A stretch of DNA of 64,000 bases from an uncultured Bacteroidaceae bacterium. Its GTDB lineage: Bacteria; Bacteroidota; Bacteroidia; Bacteroidales; Bacteroidaceae. Below the pieces are notes generated by a model that was given only the letters and a program-made list of their open reading frames with translations, searched no databases and had not been told where the DNA came from. The stretch spans positions 3,669 to 67,668 of the forward strand of contig CAKQRW010000010.1 of NCBI GenBank assembly GCA_934271655.1, in the 5' to 3' direction. This document shows, piece after piece, positions 62,501 to 64,000 of this stretch. The translations under genes and the position numbers were made by a program. Numbering within the stretch: the stretch's first letter is position 1; every line of letters begins with the position of its first letter.

Positions 62501-63574
62501 CAACCCCATATTCTTGGATGCCAACCAAAAATGCTTACCATCCAAAGTCAGCAAGTCGCTGATGGGAGAAAGATTTTCTATCGGCTGATAATGAATTGGT
62601 GATGTCAAGGTGGAAAAAAGTGAAATTCCATCCCAGTTGGATGCGACAGCCATCAAGCCTTTTTGGTTTGTCGCCAGATAGCAATAATCACAGGCATAGT
62701 CGTTGTGTATTCTGGTTACATGGAACTCTGGATTGATTACCCAAACCTCTCTCTTGGAGCAAGCCCAAATAGAGTGGGTGATGTGGTCTTCTACGATGTT
62801 ATAGATGCGGCTATTACCAGTATCTTTGATTTTTTTCACAGTCATCTGCTTGGGATTCGACGGAGAAGTTATCATTCTTAATCCATCATCCCAAGAACCG
62901 ACCCAAAGTCTGTCTTTTTCATCCATGCAAAGCGAATAAGCGTTTTTGCCAACACCCTCTATAGAGCGCATTGACTTTTTCTCCTTGTTATATATATACA
63001 GACCATTCGACCAAGTTCCGATATAGAGATTCCCTTTTTTGTCCTCAGCTATAGACTTGACACTGTAGCGGCAGAACCTCTGTTCCACTAACTTATCCAC
63101 CCTTTCGTCATAACAGAGTAATCCACCATCGGTGCCCATCCATATTTTGCCATCTCTTCCAGCAAACAGAGAATAAATGATACGCTGATTGACAGCAGGA
63201 GAATGATAATGCTTCAGACTACCCGATTGTAAATCTATACATGCCATTCCGTCGTTGGTCCCTATCCACAGGCGCTGACGTGCATCCTCCACCATACATT
63301 GTACATAATTGTCTGGCAACATATGGGGAGACTTGAGGTTGGATGCCATTTTCGTGAAGGAATATCCATCATATTTCAAGATACCCGAAGAGGTTGCCAT
63401 CCACATCATTCCTCGACTATCGAACATCACTTTTCCCACATCGTCGGAAGCAGAGATTGCAATCGAAGGCAAGGGGTCGAAATATGTTTGAGATTTAAAA
63501 GTAACCTGTGCTTTTATCTCTGCAATAAAAAATGCCAAGAAAAGGCATAGAATAGAATATCTTTTCTCAATCAT
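59597..63574 (-). CDS. Hybrid two-component system regulator (HTCS)
   Basis: A 1325-residue one-protein sensor and regulator. Signal/anchor helix at 4-20; periplasmic two-propeller Reg_prop repeats (about 30-690, recurring WxGT/WxAT units such as LWIGTNDGMACID and IWMGTDGGLLCYD); a Y_Y_Y domain (about 700-760, with YRLEGYANDWV); a membrane helix (about 768-790); histidine kinase core with ITHEFLTPLSVIS (His near 808) and GTGIGLSLTHDLV; a receiver domain (about 1071-1185) with VVSDVMMPVMNG (Asp near 1119); and an AraC-type DNA-binding domain (about 1225-1325, YVLLGYSTPTYFARLFKAEFGMS). Such proteins bind breakdown oligosaccharides directly and activate adjacent polysaccharide-use genes. It is convergent with the GH43/GH51 unit and is its probable activator. 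Confidence 0.95.
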   Translation of the reverse strand: MIEKRYSILCLFLAFFIAEIKAQVTFKSQTYFDPLPSIAISASDDVGKVMFDSRGMMWMATSSGILKYDGYSFTKMASNLKSPHMLPDNYVQCMVEDARQRLWIGTNDGMACIDLQSGSLKHYHSPAVNQRIIYSLFAGRDGKIWMGTDGGLLCYDERVDKLVEQRFCRYSVKSIAEDKKGNLYIGTWSNGLYIYNKEKKSMRSIEGVGKNAYSLCMDEKDRLWVGSWDDGLRMITSPSNPKQMTVKKIKDTGNSRIYNIVEDHITHSIWACSKREVWVINPEFHVTRIHNDYACDYCYLATNQKGLMAVASNWDGISLFSTLTSPIHYQPIENLSPISDLLTLDGKHFWLASKNMGLAIDDKLEDSHPYSSLIQRRNGEIWAGNMYYGISVFPVHGEKKILDAKNCDFLEEEGVTSLAEMNDGTVLVGQWAHIVVFLTNGKGYSIDLAQHLKPFYRGKATHIAVDSKKRVWISTLTNGILLLSGDYHRKDKVKLKSYNLSNGKYPLAESTACMEDKQHRIWAISKSGGLMLLDKQKDCFTPVGEKMGVWEDKLYALNMDQQGALWMSADNYLIRLSLDKHDTPTVKRFYVPADVTYVKFQENATSLWNGRMYFAGKNGIVDVNPAAFMHPSQQMKEQYKRSVVVTDLLLDGVPYMGLDSISRINISSVPPDYTRKIVIPSSVRKMEVIFSMLSYDSNKQRLYSYRLEGYANDWVLCGNGEHKAVFENLPWGSYRLHLRAMDNYGEWQEMGYTVQIKVLPPWWATWWAELLWLVLLTAFVYAIIIWYRHRMKIQNKLQIARIFTNITHEFLTPLSVISASVDVLKSQIPEESFAAMKRNVERLNRLIRQVLEIDKSKNGRLKLLVHKGNLDKFIAQECENMRVLANQKHISISYEPSPEQYFTTCSDYFDTDKMDKILYNLLSNAIKYSEENGEIWVYCHRTNDGNAVISVKDQGIGISPDKMENMFSRFMDGDYRRMKTMGTGIGLSLTHDLVKLHHGKIACESEVGKGTTFVVTIPVNKSAYQSQEIEQESKTSSFTKDAEQLELMGKTNYIQYDKVWKQSLPSEKEYKILIVEDNVELLSLMRQVLETHFEVYTAKNGEQALRIVEKKPLDLVVSDVMMPVMNGIELTKRIKENPDFGQLPVVLLTAKTHDEDRNAAYQTGADEYLCKPFGMDALQLRILNILKNRERVRRKFMSQTEFDVEQQSYSSPDTLFMEKAMACVHQHLSDSDYDRETFAKDMCMSSSSLYKKLRALTGQNVSAFINSIKMKEACKMAKANPYMPVNEVYVLLGYSTPTYFARLFKAEFGMSFKEYQKKTLDATTK

Positions 63575-63672
63575 AGTAGTCTTTTATTAATTATTAAAAT
63601 AAGTCATGGCAAAGACACATGGCTTGCAAAGGTTTGTTTCTTTTCTATTTTGTTGCGTTTAAGGATGTCATT

Positions 63673-63852
63673 TTATTTGGCTATATTCTTATCGCGGATG
63701 ACACCAGCAAACGGGTATAGACCATCAAACAGATAATGATGTATCTGCTGAAGACCTACTGTAGTTCCAACTGGAATTTTATCTATATCGCCAGACTCAT
63801 AGAGGCGGTGTGCGTTATCTAACGATTTTTCGTCAATTTCCTTTGTTGTCAT
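63673..63852 (-). pseudogene. Short Fic-like N-terminal fragment
   Basis: A 59-residue ORF, MTTKEIDEKSLDNAHRLYES to VIRDKNIAK. The block LQQIHHYLFDGLYPFAGVIRDKNIAK matches the helices before the active site of Fic/DOC AMP-transferases (IHxxLF...YxWAGxxRxxxIxKG). It stops with TAA where the core Fic domain and its HPFxxGNGR motif should continue, and the bases after the stop do not read on convincingly. It is likely a truncated remnant, although a small standalone protein cannot be excluded. It starts 18 bases after the stop of an XRE-type regulator gene, the usual arrangement for Fic genes with a regulator. Confidence 0.6.
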
Positions 63853-63870
63853 AATCTAATTGCATTCGTC

Positions 63871-64000
63871 TTACTGGTTTGATGAGATATTAAGAAGTTT
63901 TTCCGCTTCTATCTCAATGTGGTTTTTCTTTGTCTGCACGATGAGCGAGCGCACATCCACATCGAGTGCTTCTGCCACTTGCACAAGTGTTTCGAGACTT
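63871..64000 (-). CDS. XRE-family regulator, C-terminal part only
   Basis: Runs off the right edge of the window; 43 codons are visible. SLETLVQVAEALDVDVRSLI is the last helix and tail of an XRE/Cro-type helix-turn-helix domain, followed by VQTKKNHIEIEAEKLLNIS and the stop. It is a probable small DNA-binding regulator or antitoxin paired with the downstream Fic-like fragment. Confidence 0.75.
   Translation of the reverse strand, partial: SLETLVQVAEALDVDVRSLIVQTKKNHIEIEAEKLLNISSNQ

Overview
The window is a piece of a Bacteroidota chromosome, most likely Prevotellaceae (Prevotella sensu lato). Three things support this. Promoters follow the Bacteroidota pattern, TTTG about 19-21 bases upstream of TAnnTTTG. 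Several secreted proteins end in type IX-like tails. Bacteroidota-typical genes are present: an RprX/RprY-like pair, a giant hybrid two-component regulator, and VorB-type 2-oxoacid oxidoreductase genes. No rRNA, tRNA, CRISPR array, transposase or prophage was recognised.

Layout. 1-6.3 kb: the 3' part of an EF-G-like factor, an RprXY-type two-component pair, a tiny membrane protein and the rpsF-rpsR-rplI operon. 6.4-11.7 kb: an L-rhamnose operon on the minus strand (rhaB, rhaA, an MFS transporter, rhaD), divergent from pflB-pflA (11.8-14.8 kb), which turn pyruvate into acetyl-CoA and formate. 15-24.3 kb, all minus strand: a GH51 arabinofuranosidase, an ACT/UPF0210 pair, an envelope cluster (PASTA protein, RluD-type pseudouridine synthase, Ddl, acyltransferase, NigD-like lipoprotein) and rpmH. 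rpmH is divergent from efp. 25-31 kb: a 22-base tandem repeat, a truncated sigma-like protein, very small minus-strand ORFs and a 1343-residue SNF2 ATPase.

31-42.4 kb: three large secreted proteins: a modular protein, a PL11 rhamnogalacturonan lyase with a very long repeat extension, and a second modular protein. The lyase releases rhamnose-containing oligosaccharides that could feed the rhamnose operon. 42.5-46 kb: formate-tetrahydrofolate ligase, a phosphopantetheinyl transferase and a voltage-gated-type K+ channel. 46-51 kb: a six-gene operon of acyl-CoA synthetase, small TPR-like protein, ferredoxin and the alpha, TPP and gamma subunits of a 2-oxoacid:ferredoxin oxidoreductase. This fits anaerobic branched-chain 2-oxoacid oxidation.

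51.2-63.6 kb: a visibly A+T-richer carbohydrate locus (GH43, GH51, a second GH43-like enzyme, a TIM-barrel-type hydrolase with repeated modules) convergent with its probable regulator, a hybrid two-component system. It looks like an arabinan or arabinoxylan utilisation locus without SusC/SusD genes in the window. The last 330 bases hold a short Fic-like ORF and the end of an XRE-type regulator.

Two features cut across the annotation. Blocks of CTATAG-containing repeats directly follow the 3' ends of several unrelated genes and supply the stop codon of two of them. A common beta-sandwich-like module recurs in three of the large secreted proteins.
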